Assembly (NCBI GenBank): GCA_030674155.1
Contig: CM060318.1
Span: forward strand, 1,774,159 to 1,838,158
Direction: 5' to 3'
DNA length: 64,000 nucleotides
Source of the DNA: Stramonita haemastoma
Taxonomy: Eukaryota > Mollusca > Gastropoda > Neogastropoda > Muricidae
Positions 31,251 to 50,898 of this stretch are shown here, piece after piece. How positions within the stretch are numbered: the first letter of the stretch is position 1; each line of letters starts with the position of its first letter. The position numbers were made by a program, and so were the translations under genes. Below the pieces are notes generated by a model that was not told the DNA's origin, searched no databases, and saw nothing but the letters and a program-made list of their open reading frames with translations.

Positions 31251-34178
31251 CCAAAATCAAGTTTGAAAATGTTTAGAATAAAACAAAAATGTGGCTTGAA
31301 GACCAATATTTTAAAAAATCAGGCAGCATACAAGTAAAATTCATGAAAGTAAGGCCTTGATAAATAACAGGGATGAGTACAAAATACTCACACCTGACCA
31401 TACTGGCTTCTCAGTTATCTCCATGCTGGGCTGGGGTGGCAGCCATCTTGTTAAGTGTCTCAGTCAACTGAATGAACTTTTTTTTTCTGTTAGGAGCTAA
31501 AGTGACACTGCTTTTTTCAGTGGCACAGGGAATGAGAGTGATTTTCGGATTTACACAATTGTGTGTGTAAACCTGTGTTTTTATGTGTATTTTGTAAGAG
31601 TAAAGCAGTGTTTCCAGTATTCATGCCATGGTGTGTTTGTGTGTGTTTTATGCTTGACGTGTTAATCTTTATATGAAATGCACTTACTGTATGGATTCAT
31701 ACATTTTTTTTTGTTTCGTTTCTATTTATGATCTTACATGGAGAACTACTTGAGTGTGTGGAGAACGACTTTTGTATGTGATTCCATTTTCCTGTGTGAA
31801 TTTATTTCCATACCTTCCATCAAGGTTTTTTCCACCCTGTATAGTTTATACCGAGACCAAACCACCATGCGATTCTTCTGTATAACATGTTCTTTTTATG
31901 TCTGATGTAACATTCGTGTTAACATTAATGTTGCGAATCACTTATGTGCTATGGTTCCGTGGATTTCGTTTCTGCAGTTAGCGCATTGGTGGTTTTCTGT
32001 TTTTGAACAAATCTGTTTTGCATCCTGTCAAGAGATTTCTCATATGTGTTTTCAGTAACAAGAGAATAATTCCCCATAAAAATAAGCATCATTCATTTGA
32101 CTGAATCAATAGCTGAGTTTTGTTTAGTCGATGAAGACTTGGGATAATTTGCCCACTGCAGATACGGTCTTTTGTACTGGCAAGTCCTGGCTGTGGTGAA
32201 GTTTTTACTAGAAATGTCTGTTAGTATGTTCCTAGCCTCAGTTTCTCTTTCTGTTGTTATTGGTGGGTTTTTTTTGTTTTTTGTAGCCATGTTTTCTTTT
32301 TCATCAGTTTCTTGTACAAAAAATTCTAGATCTGATGATCAAGATTAAAAAAAAAATTTTTTTTTGGTATTTATTGAATTTTTTTTAAATATTTGTTTTT
32401 GTTTATGTTGCTGTTTGCATGATTTTTCTTTTGGTTTTCATTTAGGGGTCAATGATAATTATCCTAATTACAATGGATTATTTTTGGCCAATATTCAGGT
32501 TTGCTTTGGAGTCCCTGTGTGACTTGTTTTCAAGCCTGCCTCTAGGCAGGTTTGTTTATGTGTGGACTATGAAAAAATCTGTTTTTTTACTTTTCTTTTT
32601 GCAGTAAGTCATCCTCATCCATTCAATCATTCTTACCTCATTACATATTTATGAGCAGAATGTGTGGGGTGCCAGGGGGTCTTTTGGTATAAACAGCATC
32701 CCCACCTGGAAATTCTGTGCAAGAAATTTCCTCTTTTCTATCACTCTCGTTGTTTCTGTCATTTCCCTTACCTTTCTGTTATCTGTTTTGCTTATTTTCT
32801 GCCATCGCAGTCCATTCCTCTGCCTCAAACAAATCTTACAAAGAGTTTCTGTTCTTCAACACCTCATGACATTTTGCCTGTTGTGTTTTGTTCTGGTGAC
32901 CAGGTCGTGATGCTGTAAACACTGGGATGGGCACAGGGTGTCCTTTCTGCAGTGTTATTTGCACATGTGCTTTTTTCATGTTTTTTGTGTACATTTTTTA
33001 TGTCTTTGTGTAACCTTGGGATTGTAAACTAAGCCAAATGGCAGATGTCCTTGAAATGGCTTAGTTTTACTGGCCTTAAAGAACTAATGAAGGCACTCTG
33101 TCATTGAATGGTGTGTTTCTTTTTCCAGACTGATGGTGTTTGATAGTTGAAGGGTTTAGATAGTGTTGATGTTGATGTTGAACTTGAGTTGAACATTAGT
33201 GGAGTTGCTGAAATTGAGTCAGCACAACACATGTTTGGTCATAGAGCAGACAACAATAGTTCGTTAGTTGCTGTCTGAGCGTTCAACAAAGAAGAAGAAG
33301 AAGAAGCTGAAATTGAATGTGACAGCCCTGGTATGGTTTTCATGGTGGGTGGGGCTATAAACACCGTGAAGTGAAATGAAATGAGTGCTCATCCTTCAGA
33401 AAAACTGTGAGTATTTTGAGTACCTTGTACAGAAACAGCCAGTGGTTTTGGTGATATTCTGGGAATGTGTCATGCAAAATTTGCAAGCTTAAGAAATTGA
33501 AGTTCAATCACTCCGTTGTTATTCTGATAGTCCAGCTCATCACAGAAATCTTATTAGGGCTGTCACAAAATGAATGCTTGATCACAACCCCCATAGTGCT
33601 ATGGTAAGTGTTAGTGATTGCTGTCAGGGGGTGTTTGTGATTTTGTTGCCATCAAAAACATACAAAAAATCAGTCAGGTTAGTTTTTTTTTCAGCATGTA
33701 AAATTTTAAACAGTTCTCCTCCTTAAGAAATGATGTATAGAAAAACATGTGCAAAACATGTTGTAAGGATTGTTGTGATATACATATAATGATATATATA
33801 ATTATGTGTTCCAGAGGAGGATTTTCTAGCGAACTATGTACTGAAGGAGATAGGTAGAAGTGTACAGTGAAAACATTCAGGACTTTTCTGTCATGTACAG
33901 ATATTTGTATAAAAAAAAAGTGCCATGACTGCATGTGTACCTCTTTGTTCACCAGTAGGCAAGTCTTAGTAGATATATCAGCCCTTTCAAACTAGAGCAC
34001 AGCATTTTGGAAAGCACTGGAAATCGTTCACCAGAAGTATTTGGCCACTGCCTCTGTTATTGGGTTTTTTCATTTGTTTGTTTTAACAAGGAAAACATTC
34101 CTGTTTGGGAAAATTCTCCTCTTTTACTTGTGAACTTTGTTTTAATATTCAGTTTTCTAGCTTCCTTCGTTTTACTAG

Positions 34179-34184
<6 letters not shown>

Positions 34185-34212
<28 letters not shown>

Positions 34213-34245
34213 TGTGTGTGTGTGTGTGTGTGTGGTGTGGTGTCT
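34185..34245. repeat. (GT)n microsatellite
   Basis: GT repeat with two interruptions. GC-rich GTGC repeats follow near 34285-34330. Confidence 0.95.
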
Positions 34246-34638
34246 TTGATTTTACGTCTGTACACTTAAAGCGATATTAGACGAGAGTGTGTGTGTGCAT
34301 GTGTGCGCGCGTGCATGCGCGCGTGTGAGTGCGTGCATGAGAGAGAGAGTTGTGGTGTAATTTTTATTCCGATTAACCCTGACAAGAGAAAAAGCATGCT
34401 AACCTAGTTTGTATATCAGTTGGATGTGAGGAAGAACTGGAATGAAGTTAGTGTGGTAAGTGTCAGTGAATAAGAAGCATGTGGAAGTAAAGAAGGAACG
34501 TCTGCTATTTGGAGATTTTGTTAACTGTCCGTGTCAGCTGAAGAAAATGTAAGTTTGTGTGTCAGTGAAATTGAATATTCACCATGAATTCATGATGAAA
34601 TAAAGTGTGTAATATGCCAGACCAGTGTCACCATTGGC

Positions 34639-34639
<1 letters not shown>

Positions 34640-34712
<73 letters not shown>
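34640..34712. repeat. (GT)n microsatellite
   Basis: GT repeat with one TT interruption. Confidence 0.95.
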
Positions 34713-34714
<2 letters not shown>

Positions 34715-34996
34715 GACACAGAGAGAGAGACAGAGAGCAACCTATTTTGGTAATTCTCAATATTTTAAGTATAGCATCCCAGTTTTTTCTCTGGCAGCAT
34801 ATAACTTTTTGCCCCTTTGATCATATTTTCATGAAAAGTGTGTGTGAGAAATGGCTGTTCTGCACAATGGCTGATTTGGATTAGAGACAGACAGAGTATG
34901 ATGTGTGAATGAGTGTTCAGAACTATCCATAAAAGTTTTTCTTTCAGTTGGCAGTTCAAACTGAAATACCAGAGACATCAATTCTGCTGCATAGTC

Positions 34997-35002
34997 TTTA
35001 TT
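34997..35002 (-). promoter_or_regulatory. Possible ALG13 polyadenylation signal
   Basis: AATAAA on the - strand (TTTATT on +), about 330 bp past the ALG13 stop. Confidence 0.45.
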
Positions 35003-35183
35003 TTTCAATGGCCAGGCACACAGGTCATGATCACAGGAAGGAATCAAAAGTCAAAATACAGTGAACTTTTGGAAAAAAAAAAAAAAATCCATTTGTTTCA
35101 TGTAGCTTAAATTAAACCCAGCTGACTGGATTCCACATCACAACTTCTGGTCATGCACATATTTCTCTTCACACATTTTTGCC

Positions 35184-35184
<1 letters not shown>

Positions 35185-35221
<37 letters not shown>

Positions 35222-35222
35222 A
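35185..35222. repeat. (CA)n microsatellite
   Basis: Short CA repeat in the presumed ALG13 3' UTR. Confidence 0.9.
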
Positions 35223-35330
35223 TACATGGACACAACAACATACACAGATGTACCAACTATAAACTAGCAACAAATGAAAGTAAATACATACAAATCACCA
35301 CAATAACCCAGGGACGATCAGAGCTAAATG

Positions 35331-42411
<7,081 letters not shown>

Positions 42412-43605
42412 GATGCTACGTAGACTGGGTTTGTTCGTCTGCTAAAATCGTTCTGCAGCAAATCAGTTCCGGATTGAAAACAAATTTCTGTTCTTATAGT
42501 CCAATAAATACTTCATAAATATTTCATGACTGATATAATTTTTATACTTTCATGTTTGTCAATGAAACAGATTTTTTATAGCAGGTTTTTTTTTGTTTGC
42601 TTTTTTTTTTTAATCGAAAAAGAGAGACTACTTCCTCTAACAGCTTTTCACTCTGATCTGGATTACTTCCCCTTAAGCACCCATTTATCAGTTAACTTAC
42701 CTGAAAATGTAACATTTTTCATACCATTCTTTTTCTCAAAATATCTTTAGGTATTGATTGACATGTAACTAAGTGTTTCTATAGATGGTGTAACTCCAAA
42801 ACACCAAGTTAAGTAAACAATTTAGAATATTTTCTTTAATAAATCATCATCAGAACAGCAAGGGTTCTTTTTTGTTTTTTTCATTGGATTGTAAACAGTA
42901 TGTACACTATTTTTCATGGGAGACTTTGGAGCCATTTTCAGATATACCCAAAATGCAGAAATTGCAAAAAAAGGAAATTTTGTGAATGAACAATGGATTT
43001 CTAGTCTTTCACCTCTAGGTTTCAAATATTTTTTTGAATTTTAAAGTGAGAATAGACATTTTAAAAAAAGAGAAAAAAATGATATCAGATGACAGATGAC
43101 AAGACCAGTAAAGGATCAAAGTGTCAGCAACTTCCAGCTGGAGAGCAGAAGAGTTGTCGTCTAAGGCTCCTGGAGAGCATCTCCAGCAAGTTGTCTTCTC
43201 CCCTTCCAGATTTCTTCCCCCTTTCCCCACTACCCTATCTTTTTCTTCCCATTGTCCGTGCCCCTTCGACCTGAGCCAAGCACCTCAGCAGGCGAAGAGC
43301 TCTACATGTGACTGTGGGCAAAGGGCAGTGTCCGTTATTTGGACTGGCGGAAGGGAGACCTAGCTGGTCTGAGGACTTTGGGGAAGAGGGTTGGAGGGGA
43401 GGGCATACAAATGCAAAAAATGAAGTGAAACTGAATGTGAAATCTTGCTTCGTTATTTTTTATATCATTTTTTTTAACAGTACAGTTTGAAGTTTTCTTT
43501 CTGTGTTCTGCGGTAATGTTGTTGGGGAGGAAGTTGGCATGGGAATGGGTGGAGCGTTATGCATACTTCCTTAAGGAGCATGGCAGTGGATCTGTGTGTG
43601 TGTGT

Positions 43606-43825
43606 TTATTTTTATTTATTCTTTTATATCGAGGATAATGGGATAAGCACTCTTGTGCTTTTTTTCATCCAGTCCCCGTGTGTATGCAGTTTTTGTAAAT
43701 TTCATCTGTTCCCACCGACACACGATGGCCTACTCTTATGAAAAGCAGAACAGGATTTAACGTGTGCGCAAGTTGTTCTGCGTGCGTTTGCACACGGGGC
43801 CTCGGTTTAAAGTCTCATCCATGTG
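43606..43825 (-). mobile_element. SINE family A, inverted copy
   Basis: 'ttatatcgaggataatggga', 'ccagtccccgtgtgtatgca', 'acacgatggcctactctta', 'gcgtttgcacacggggcctc'. Close to consensus. Confidence 0.9.
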
Positions 43826-43834
43826 TGTGTGTGC

Positions 43835-43837
43835 TTG

Positions 43838-43895
<58 letters not shown>

Positions 43896-43897
43896 TG
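43835..43897. repeat. (GA)n microsatellite
   Basis: Splits two neighbouring inverted family A copies. Confidence 0.95.
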
Positions 43898-43924
43898 TGT
43901 GTACTCATGTGTTTTTTGTTGTTG

Positions 43925-44156
43925 TTGTTTTTTTTACATCCAATCCCCATGTGTTGGCAGTTTTGTACATTTTGTTAACAATTCCCACAACAAACAATGC
44001 CCTACTGTGCCAAAAGGCGGAACAGGTTTGTTATCAAACGTTCAAGATATTTGAAGGACTTTTAAGGGAATGGAGTCGGCACTGATGTTAACTCCTGGGG
44101 AAAAATCCAGGGGAAGGGGCATCTCTGTGGTGGCTTGCACAACACTCTGACCACCT
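43925..44156 (-). mobile_element. SINE family A, inverted copy
   Basis: 'acatccaatccccatgtgtt', 'gccctactgtgccaaaaggc', 'gaatggagtcggcactgatg', 'ggcttgcacaacactctgac', the last being the inverted head. Confidence 0.82.
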
Positions 44157-44159
44157 GAA

Positions 44160-44220
<61 letters not shown>
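44157..44220. repeat. (GA)n microsatellite, left flank of retroposon
   Basis: Abuts the 3' hexamer tail of the 44221-45439 element. Confidence 0.95.
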
Positions 44221-44221
<1 letters not shown>

Positions 44222-45439
44222 TCGAACTCGAACTCGAACTCGAAAGGTTTATTCATGAAAAAAGGCCATTGGCCCATACATGAAGGGGGTTGCCGAATAA
44301 CGATAATGATAATTGCTTTAAGCTGACACACGACGCTACTCCAAGCCATGGAAACCACAGCATTGATTAGTAATGTACATCGAGACACAAACTCTTTACT
44401 GTCCAGATATGTTACGGCATTCCGAGCCTTTCTTTCGTCCAGTCTTTGTCACAAACACACCCTTAGGTCTAGGCTAGGCCTAGCCAAGAGACTGCTGTAA
44501 TAGGTCTCTAAGTGTCGCTAAGTCCCTTGAAGCACACGATAGGGTCTCCGTGTGTAGCGTGTTCTGGATACGCTTCCCATTCCGCAAACTGGCGAGTTTG
44601 ACACGTTCCTCTTTTAGCATGTTTTTCTCTTGCTGTTTGACAAACCAGTACACACATACTGGCTCAGTGTCTGGTTGGCATGCGCACTGGATCACAATGT
44701 CGTCTGACTCACACGTCACAATATCTTCACCGTCTGAATGATGTAGCACGGATTTTCTAAAGTGTGTATTTCTTTGTCTGTCTCTTAGCCTTCTCTGTAC
44801 GGATCTATCAGTTAGAGTAGCCATGTACTGTTTGACATTTCTTGTGTCGAATGCACCAACAATATTATCATTGTTCACCTCAGGCTGCAAAACACACATA
44901 TCAGCACAGTCACTACAATCAGACATACAAGGAGGTTCTAAATCAACCGATGATGGCAACTTAACTGATGTTTTTGTGTTGATATCCTGTGTGTGTGTTG
45001 TTGGTAGGTCTATTCCATGTGTATCTACACATGCTGTATTCCCCTGTTCTACTCCACTGTCAGGCAGACTCGAGGCACTGAGGACACAGTCACTTGCCTG
45101 CTTCTCTTTATGCTTTCGAGACCGTTCAACATCTCGTCGTCTTTGAGAAAACGATTTTTTCCTGTAGTACTGTGCTTGTGTGCTGCGATTCACTGTTGGA
45201 TCCGCCATGTTGGTTGACACTGTTGTGTCCACTGGTTTCAGTCGCAAGACAAAAACCACGCTGTCCCCTTCTCCTGCCACTTTCCAGCTGGAAACTGCAT
45301 TGTCGGTCAGCAGGGCGCCTAAGGTCCTCTCCACAGCTGCTGGAAGTCCAGTAACTGGCATTTTTGAATGAATTTCTAGTTTTACTGCTGCTCACAGAAA
45401 ATGTACGCCCTGTCCGCTTCACTTCTCGTGACCGCCCCC
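44221..45439 (-). mobile_element. LINE-like retroposon carrying only a 293-aa ORF
   Basis: Read on the - strand: starts GGGGGCGGTCACGAG at 45439, has one long ORF (45361-44480), then about 230 bp of 3' UTR with AATAAA (44248-44253), and ends in four perfect copies of TTCGAG (44221-44244). A simple-repeat tail after AATAAA is typical of LINE 3' ends. Both ends touch GA microsatellites, as if inserted into one. No reverse transcriptase or endonuclease is present. The organisation is like the HAL1 'half-L1' elements of mammals. The class assignment is inference. Confidence 0.7.
44480..45361 (-). CDS. Unrecognised 293-aa ORF, probable ORF1-type element protein
   Basis: Intact single-exon ORF, MPVTGLPAAVERTL start. 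Residues 24-43 (SSWKVAGEGDSVVFVLRLKP) form a compact alternating pattern that I associate, from memory only, with repetitive uncharacterised proteins of molluscs and cnidarians. A strongly basic stretch follows at 65-88 (YYRKKSFSQRRRDVERSRKH), fit for nucleic-acid binding. The middle is polar and low in order. Near the C-terminus there is a second basic segment (SVQRRLRDRQRNTHFRK) and a Cys-containing part (IQCACQPDTEPVCVYWFVKQ) ahead of a helical end. No zinc knuckle, RRM or polymerase motif is visible. Its place between a LINE-like 5' start and 3' tail suggests an ORF1-like role. It could instead be a host gene copied by retroposition. Function unknown. Confidence 0.75.
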   Translation of the reverse strand: MPVTGLPAAVERTLGALLTDNAVSSWKVAGEGDSVVFVLRLKPVDTTVSTNMADPTVNRSTQAQYYRKKSFSQRRRDVERSRKHKEKQASDCVLSASSLPDSGVEQGNTACVDTHGIDLPTTHTQDINTKTSVKLPSSVDLEPPCMSDCSDCADMCVLQPEVNNDNIVGAFDTRNVKQYMATLTDRSVQRRLRDRQRNTHFRKSVLHHSDGEDIVTCESDDIVIQCACQPDTEPVCVYWFVKQQEKNMLKEERVKLASLRNGKRIQNTLHTETLSCASRDLATLRDLLQQSLG

Positions 45440-45519
<80 letters not shown>

Positions 45520-45544
45520 GAGAGAGAGAGAGAGAGAGAAGAGA

Positions 45545-45615
<71 letters not shown>

Positions 45616-45642
45616 TGAGAGAGGAGAGAGAGGAGAGAGGAT

Positions 45643-45718
<76 letters not shown>
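45440..45718. repeat. (GA)n microsatellite, about 280 bp
   Basis: Imperfect GA repeat directly after the 5' end of the retroposon. Confidence 0.97.
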
Positions 45719-46082
45719 AAGCAGCAGGAGAAAATAAACAGTCAAGAGAGAGAACTGGTTTGTATTCCGTTTATTGTATCACCCCCCCCCCCCCCCCAAC
45801 CCAACCACCATAGCTTTTAGCATATAAAACCAGTTTCTATCTTGAATGTTTGGAGGTGTTATGGATGAAAGAATGAACTCAGAACAAAACAAAAACAAAT
45901 GTATATCTTTATTTATTTATAAATACAAGTGTCCGTTACATAGGAGTACAAGTCAAAATCATTCTCAATATAGTTTATTCAGTACTCTTACTTCATTTAG
46001 TCTATTAAAGCATAATCTGCAACAACATTTCACATGTGAAAGTGGTGAAAGTATACATAAATAAACTAAAATTCTAGGAATT

Positions 46083-46158
<76 letters not shown>

Positions 46159-46222
46159 GAGAGCGAGAGCGAGAGACAGAGACAGAGAGAGAGACAGAGA
46201 GAGAGAGAGTACATTTTTACCG

Positions 46223-46256
<34 letters not shown>

Positions 46257-49200
46257 TCATTTCAGTGCAACACTGACTGAGACACAGACACAAATATAAC
46301 AAAAAAATAACAAAAAGCAGACACTGCCAAATCCAATGAAAAAAAGCCCTTTCCCTAAGCCAAGACAAAACAGCACACTACAAAATAAGCAGAACAAATA
46401 CATAGACAACCGCCCCTCCTCCTTTAAAAGAAAAACAAAACACACACACAAACAAATCAACCAAACAAAACACCACCACTCCCCTTTCATCTCCCATACA
46501 AACAAAAAAAACAAATTTCAAACAGAAACACAATCACAAAACCCCAACTAGCCAAATAAAACAAATTTCCTTGTCCAACCCCCTTTCTACTACTTTTATG
46601 GTGGTTAAGTGAAAACATCAACAGGGAACGATGCTATCAGACAAAAAGTGTACCATCATCAACACGCATACAGAACAGCAACCAGTAATGTTTACAGCCA
46701 GGTGTGGCGGTAAAGCAGACGTGAATATGGACTGTTTTTTGTACAGGCAGCAGTAATGGTGAAGGTGGATTCATCTTTAAACACACTGTCCTATGGTAAT
46801 GTACATCATGAATATTGCAAAGCTGTAGAGAATTTGTTAGTTCAACTGACCATTTAAAAATTAAATCAAGTCCGCTTATACAGTTAGTGTAACATCAGCA
46901 TGTTTTTGCATGTCAGTATAAAAAGATAAGGAGACAGATGTGAGAAGAAAAGTTGTATTTGTTAACAGGAGATTGGGGTCAGAGGAGAGGCAGCATGACA
47001 GGAGGTTTTTCATGAGAAACAAAATCTGTAGTCAAGATAAAGTTCATATTGGTAGTTATAAAAAATACAACTACATAAGTAAGACTACTCAAATTTTGAT
47101 TATAGGCATGGACATCCTTTGAAATAAGAACACGTGTTTGTTTTTACCCATCTCTTCTTACAATGTTTATTGCTATCATGTTGTGGTGATAAAGTAAAAT
47201 ATGACACTTTGAAAAACGACAAAACAGCCTCAGTAGTGTCGAGAAGCTGGTAAAACGCGTTGTCAGCACGGGCACAAAAATGGTACACAACCTTCTCATC
47301 ACAGCATGCGACACAAAAACAATTTGGTTTAGATCAATCACTTGTGTTTTAAAAAGAAATACCGGCCCACACTAAAAACGCTGTCTATCTACATGTGCAC
47401 CAGACTGACGTCACTCCACTCCACTGTCTGTCTGTGCCGCTGAGAGACTGGAGAGATTTGACAGGAGCTACGTACAGGGCTGGAATGTCAGCTGCAAGAC
47501 TTCTTTAATCAATCACACTAATGGGAGTACAGCATACATTAATAATGGTTGCCTATGAAAGACCCTGTATTAGATAAATTTATATGAAGTTACACTAAGC
47601 GTGTTTACGTATGTCCACAAGAGAAGGGTGAAGACCACATCCCCACCACCCAAAAACAAAAAGAATCAAAACCCACAGTAAACTTAACTTAGGAAAGCAC
47701 AATAAAACACAAAGAACAGGACACAGCCAGTGCAGATGTCCAACACATACACTGGACCCAAATCCTCTATGAAAAAGAAAAATACAGAGGGTAGATCACA
47801 CTTTTCGAAGAATGCCCCGAAGGAATGCAAAAGATGTGTAGGGAAGGCCTATGTTTTAGTGCCAACAAAGAAAATAATGAACACTAACACAGACACCACA
47901 CCTTTTCTGCTTTGGCCTGAAAGCAGTTTACTTCATTTTCACATGTGCATGCATGACAGAAGAATCTCTTCTTTTCCAAAAATTTCTCTCCATCCTCACG
48001 TCCGTTTGATTTTTCCCATGGTGGCAATCCCCTCTGTCCACTTAAGTACTAGCTGCACTCTTCCACTCATTTGTTCTTGGTGAAAACTGACACTTGTTAG
48101 CAGCGCTTTACACCACTGTGTCTTCAGTCTATATCTATATGTATGACTGTTAACTATACAGTCAAACATGAGATATTTCAACTACAAACAAAATGATGCC
48201 AAGTGTTTCTGACTGTGGCTTAAATCAAGCTCTCACGAGAAACTTTATAAATTGGGTCGGCACTTGTTCCAATCAGTTTTTATGAACTGAATTAAAGCAC
48301 AATTCATGAACAGGTTTTGAAATACTGTTGAGTTATTACAAAAATGTATTTCTGTCATCTTCCACAGCAGTGGTCAAAAGGTGAAAAAACTAAACATTGA
48401 ACATGATCTTCACAGAACCTGGTTACTGTCCTAGCAGATGCACTCATCTTATGTGGAAGACAAAGAGAAATCATGATGTAATGAAAGCAAATCTACCTCT
48501 ATTTCAGGCCTATCTGCCAAGATTCCCATCTCTGTTTAGTAATCATACACAATAGACTTATTGGAGTAGGCAATCCTAATTTCTGTTTTCAAGATTTTTG
48601 GGAGGCTTTTCAGATTTTATTACTTTGTTACAAAGAACAAGCACACTTACGTGTTTACCAAGGTGTTTGGTCCCATTCACCTAAAAGAAAAAAATTCCAG
48701 AGATGCAAACAACTCTACTTTAAAGTATATTTGTAACTTCAAAAATAGCTATGAAGATATTTGTAAAAATAAACTTCATCAAGGTGGTGCTGGAAACAGC
48801 AGAGAAACAGCTGCACTTCCCTAGTTTGCCTTGTTACCTTCAGGAATTGTTTTTCCCAATAAATCTACACTGCCCCCTCTTTGACTTGAGCACAGCAGCC
48901 CTGAAACTGCAGTGTATTTAGTAAATGTTGATTCAGGCCATGTTCCCTGATCTGTACAGCTTTGTACAAGAGTCACCCTGCCTTTTTCCAAGGTTAGTCA
49001 TTCTACAAGCAGAAAAACACACTTCATGTTAAAAAGCAGCCAAGCAGACAAGAACGCAAAGAAATGATATGCTTTTCCACATACACTTTCACACTTCATT
49101 CTCAATACATTAAGCATTTACAAACCGTTTTCTGAACAAAGTTTCATAATCTGGTTTCAGCGATATGAATGAGAAAAAAGGACCCATCCAGTGCAACCCC

Positions 49201-50898
49201 TCCCCCTCCCACCCCAAAACAGATGAAACTTTTCATCAAGCATGACACAAAACTGACATCCATTTCAAAACAGTATCCTATCTTCAGACAAGTTCATGAA
49301 AGAAAAAGAAACCACCCTTATACACACACACACACGCACACACACTTCAAGCTACGATGCTACATTATAACAACTTTAATATTTTCACTGATATTCACAT
49401 CCTAATACAATAACTTCATTGCAATAACTGAACCGAAGGACTCTAGAAACTAAGTCTACATAGAAATAAAAATACTTTTAATATTTACAAAAAGGTACAC
49501 CGAGTTTCTGGAGATAAATCATTGAGTTTTTTACTTTAAAATATATAGACATACATCATCTACATCTGAGTAAAGTGATAACCTTATGTGTGTAAAAAAA
49601 CAAAAACAAATACAAACAAAAAAGAACACATTGAGTCTTCCATCCAGATGGACAATCTCATTGAAGTTTAACATGCAAGAGACATCAGTAAAGTCTGAGC
49701 AATAATATGAATTTTTATTATTATTTTTTATTTTATTTTATTTTTTTTACAATGAGGGAACCTAATGGTGAAGTACAGAATCTTAACCAAGACCTTGCTT
49801 GCTGAACTCATGTTGTGAAAGCTTATCATTTACATAAAAAAAACAACAAAAACCCAAACAATACCCCTCCCCCCCCACAAAAAAAACAACAAAAAACCAA
49901 CAACAAAAAAACCCAAACAATAATTCCCCTCCCCCTTCATACAATGAAAGAGGCAATTGATATCATGATTTTTTTTTTAAAAACTGACAATCTAATTCAT
50001 TATCTGTCAAAAAATAAGTTAGCGCAAGATCTGTTTTCATGCAATGATTAATCAGTTGGTGGATTCAGACACCAACAATATATTTATACATACACACCAC
50101 TTCTAAATCAGCTGATCACCAGACACAGTGAGGTTCAACTGCTTGACTACCCCTCTGAGTACAACCAGTGCAAGACTACTGTTCTGCAGTGTTCAGTTTT
50201 GAATTTGTATTCATGCATTGAAAACAGAAACTCTTGAAAAACTCTAAAATGGCCTGAAAATATTTTTCTTAATTTAAAATCACCACAAGAACATACTGCA
50301 GAAATGTATGTACAACCACTATCTGCAATATGTTTTAGAGCAGATATTAGTTTTTATGCAGTGCAACCAACTAATATGATGATGCTTTGCAATAACAGTT
50401 CACAAAAAATGGTCCAGCTGTATTCTATCTTTTCTGCTAAACAAAACACTACAAATTTGTTATTGTTGCCAAAAGATAAACATCACTTTCGGGCTTGAAA
50501 TTGTTGGATAAAAAAAAAAAACCAACGATGGCAAAGCACCGATATTTAAAAAATGAATCATGTACAATTTTTGGATTACAGACATATACTAGTTATTAAT
50601 GAAAACAACTTTGTCACCGAGTCCACAGAAAAAGCCCCCCACCCCCCTTCCTTCTCGTGACTGAACAACAAATAGTCCTAACATGGAAATATTTGTTAAT
50701 TATACAAATGACAAAGTTAAGGCATTCATGCTTTTTCTATTCTACTTGCCGAAAGTAATACAATCATTTTTCCAGGCAAAGTTCCAGCAGGCACTTGATG
50801 TTCGATCATTTTCTTCTTTTCCTTTTTGAGAGCTGGAGCGCTGCATCAAACACTGATCTGGGGGATGGGGAGGGGGGCACCAGTGTCGTCGTTGCTGT
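45719..50898. other. Region downstream of BRI3, possible long 3' UTR
   Basis: No coding exon and none of the SINE families common elsewhere were recognised between 45900 and 50898. The - strand carries AATAAA-type sequences near 49715-49740 and at about 45908-45920 ('tttatttatttata' on +). A very long BRI3 3' UTR would explain the absence of insertions, but this is only inference. A GA repeat (46085-46210) and a G homopolymer (46226-46253) are present. Confidence 0.4.
46085..46253. repeat. (GA)n microsatellite followed by G homopolymer
   Basis: About 125 bp of GA then about 28 G with one A. Likely hard to assemble. Confidence 0.95.

Larger units (their letters stand above)
27884..35330. other. 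Tail-to-tail region between mLST8 and ALG13
   Basis: Starts with the mLST8 3' UTR. A minisatellite (28925-29245), GT microsatellites (29490, 34185, 34642), two family A SINEs and a CA repeat are present. Open frames here, such as 28215-28574 on the - strand, show no family I recognise and lack exon-like neighbours. Long, T-rich and largely unexplained from 31250 to 34180. Confidence 0.55.
42412..44220. other. Region upstream of ALG13
   Basis: The ALG13 promoter should lie directly above 42411 (revcomp strand). The rest holds two inverted family A SINEs and GA repeats. A 43080-43380 stretch is G+C-richer but shows no recognised protein. Confidence 0.45.
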
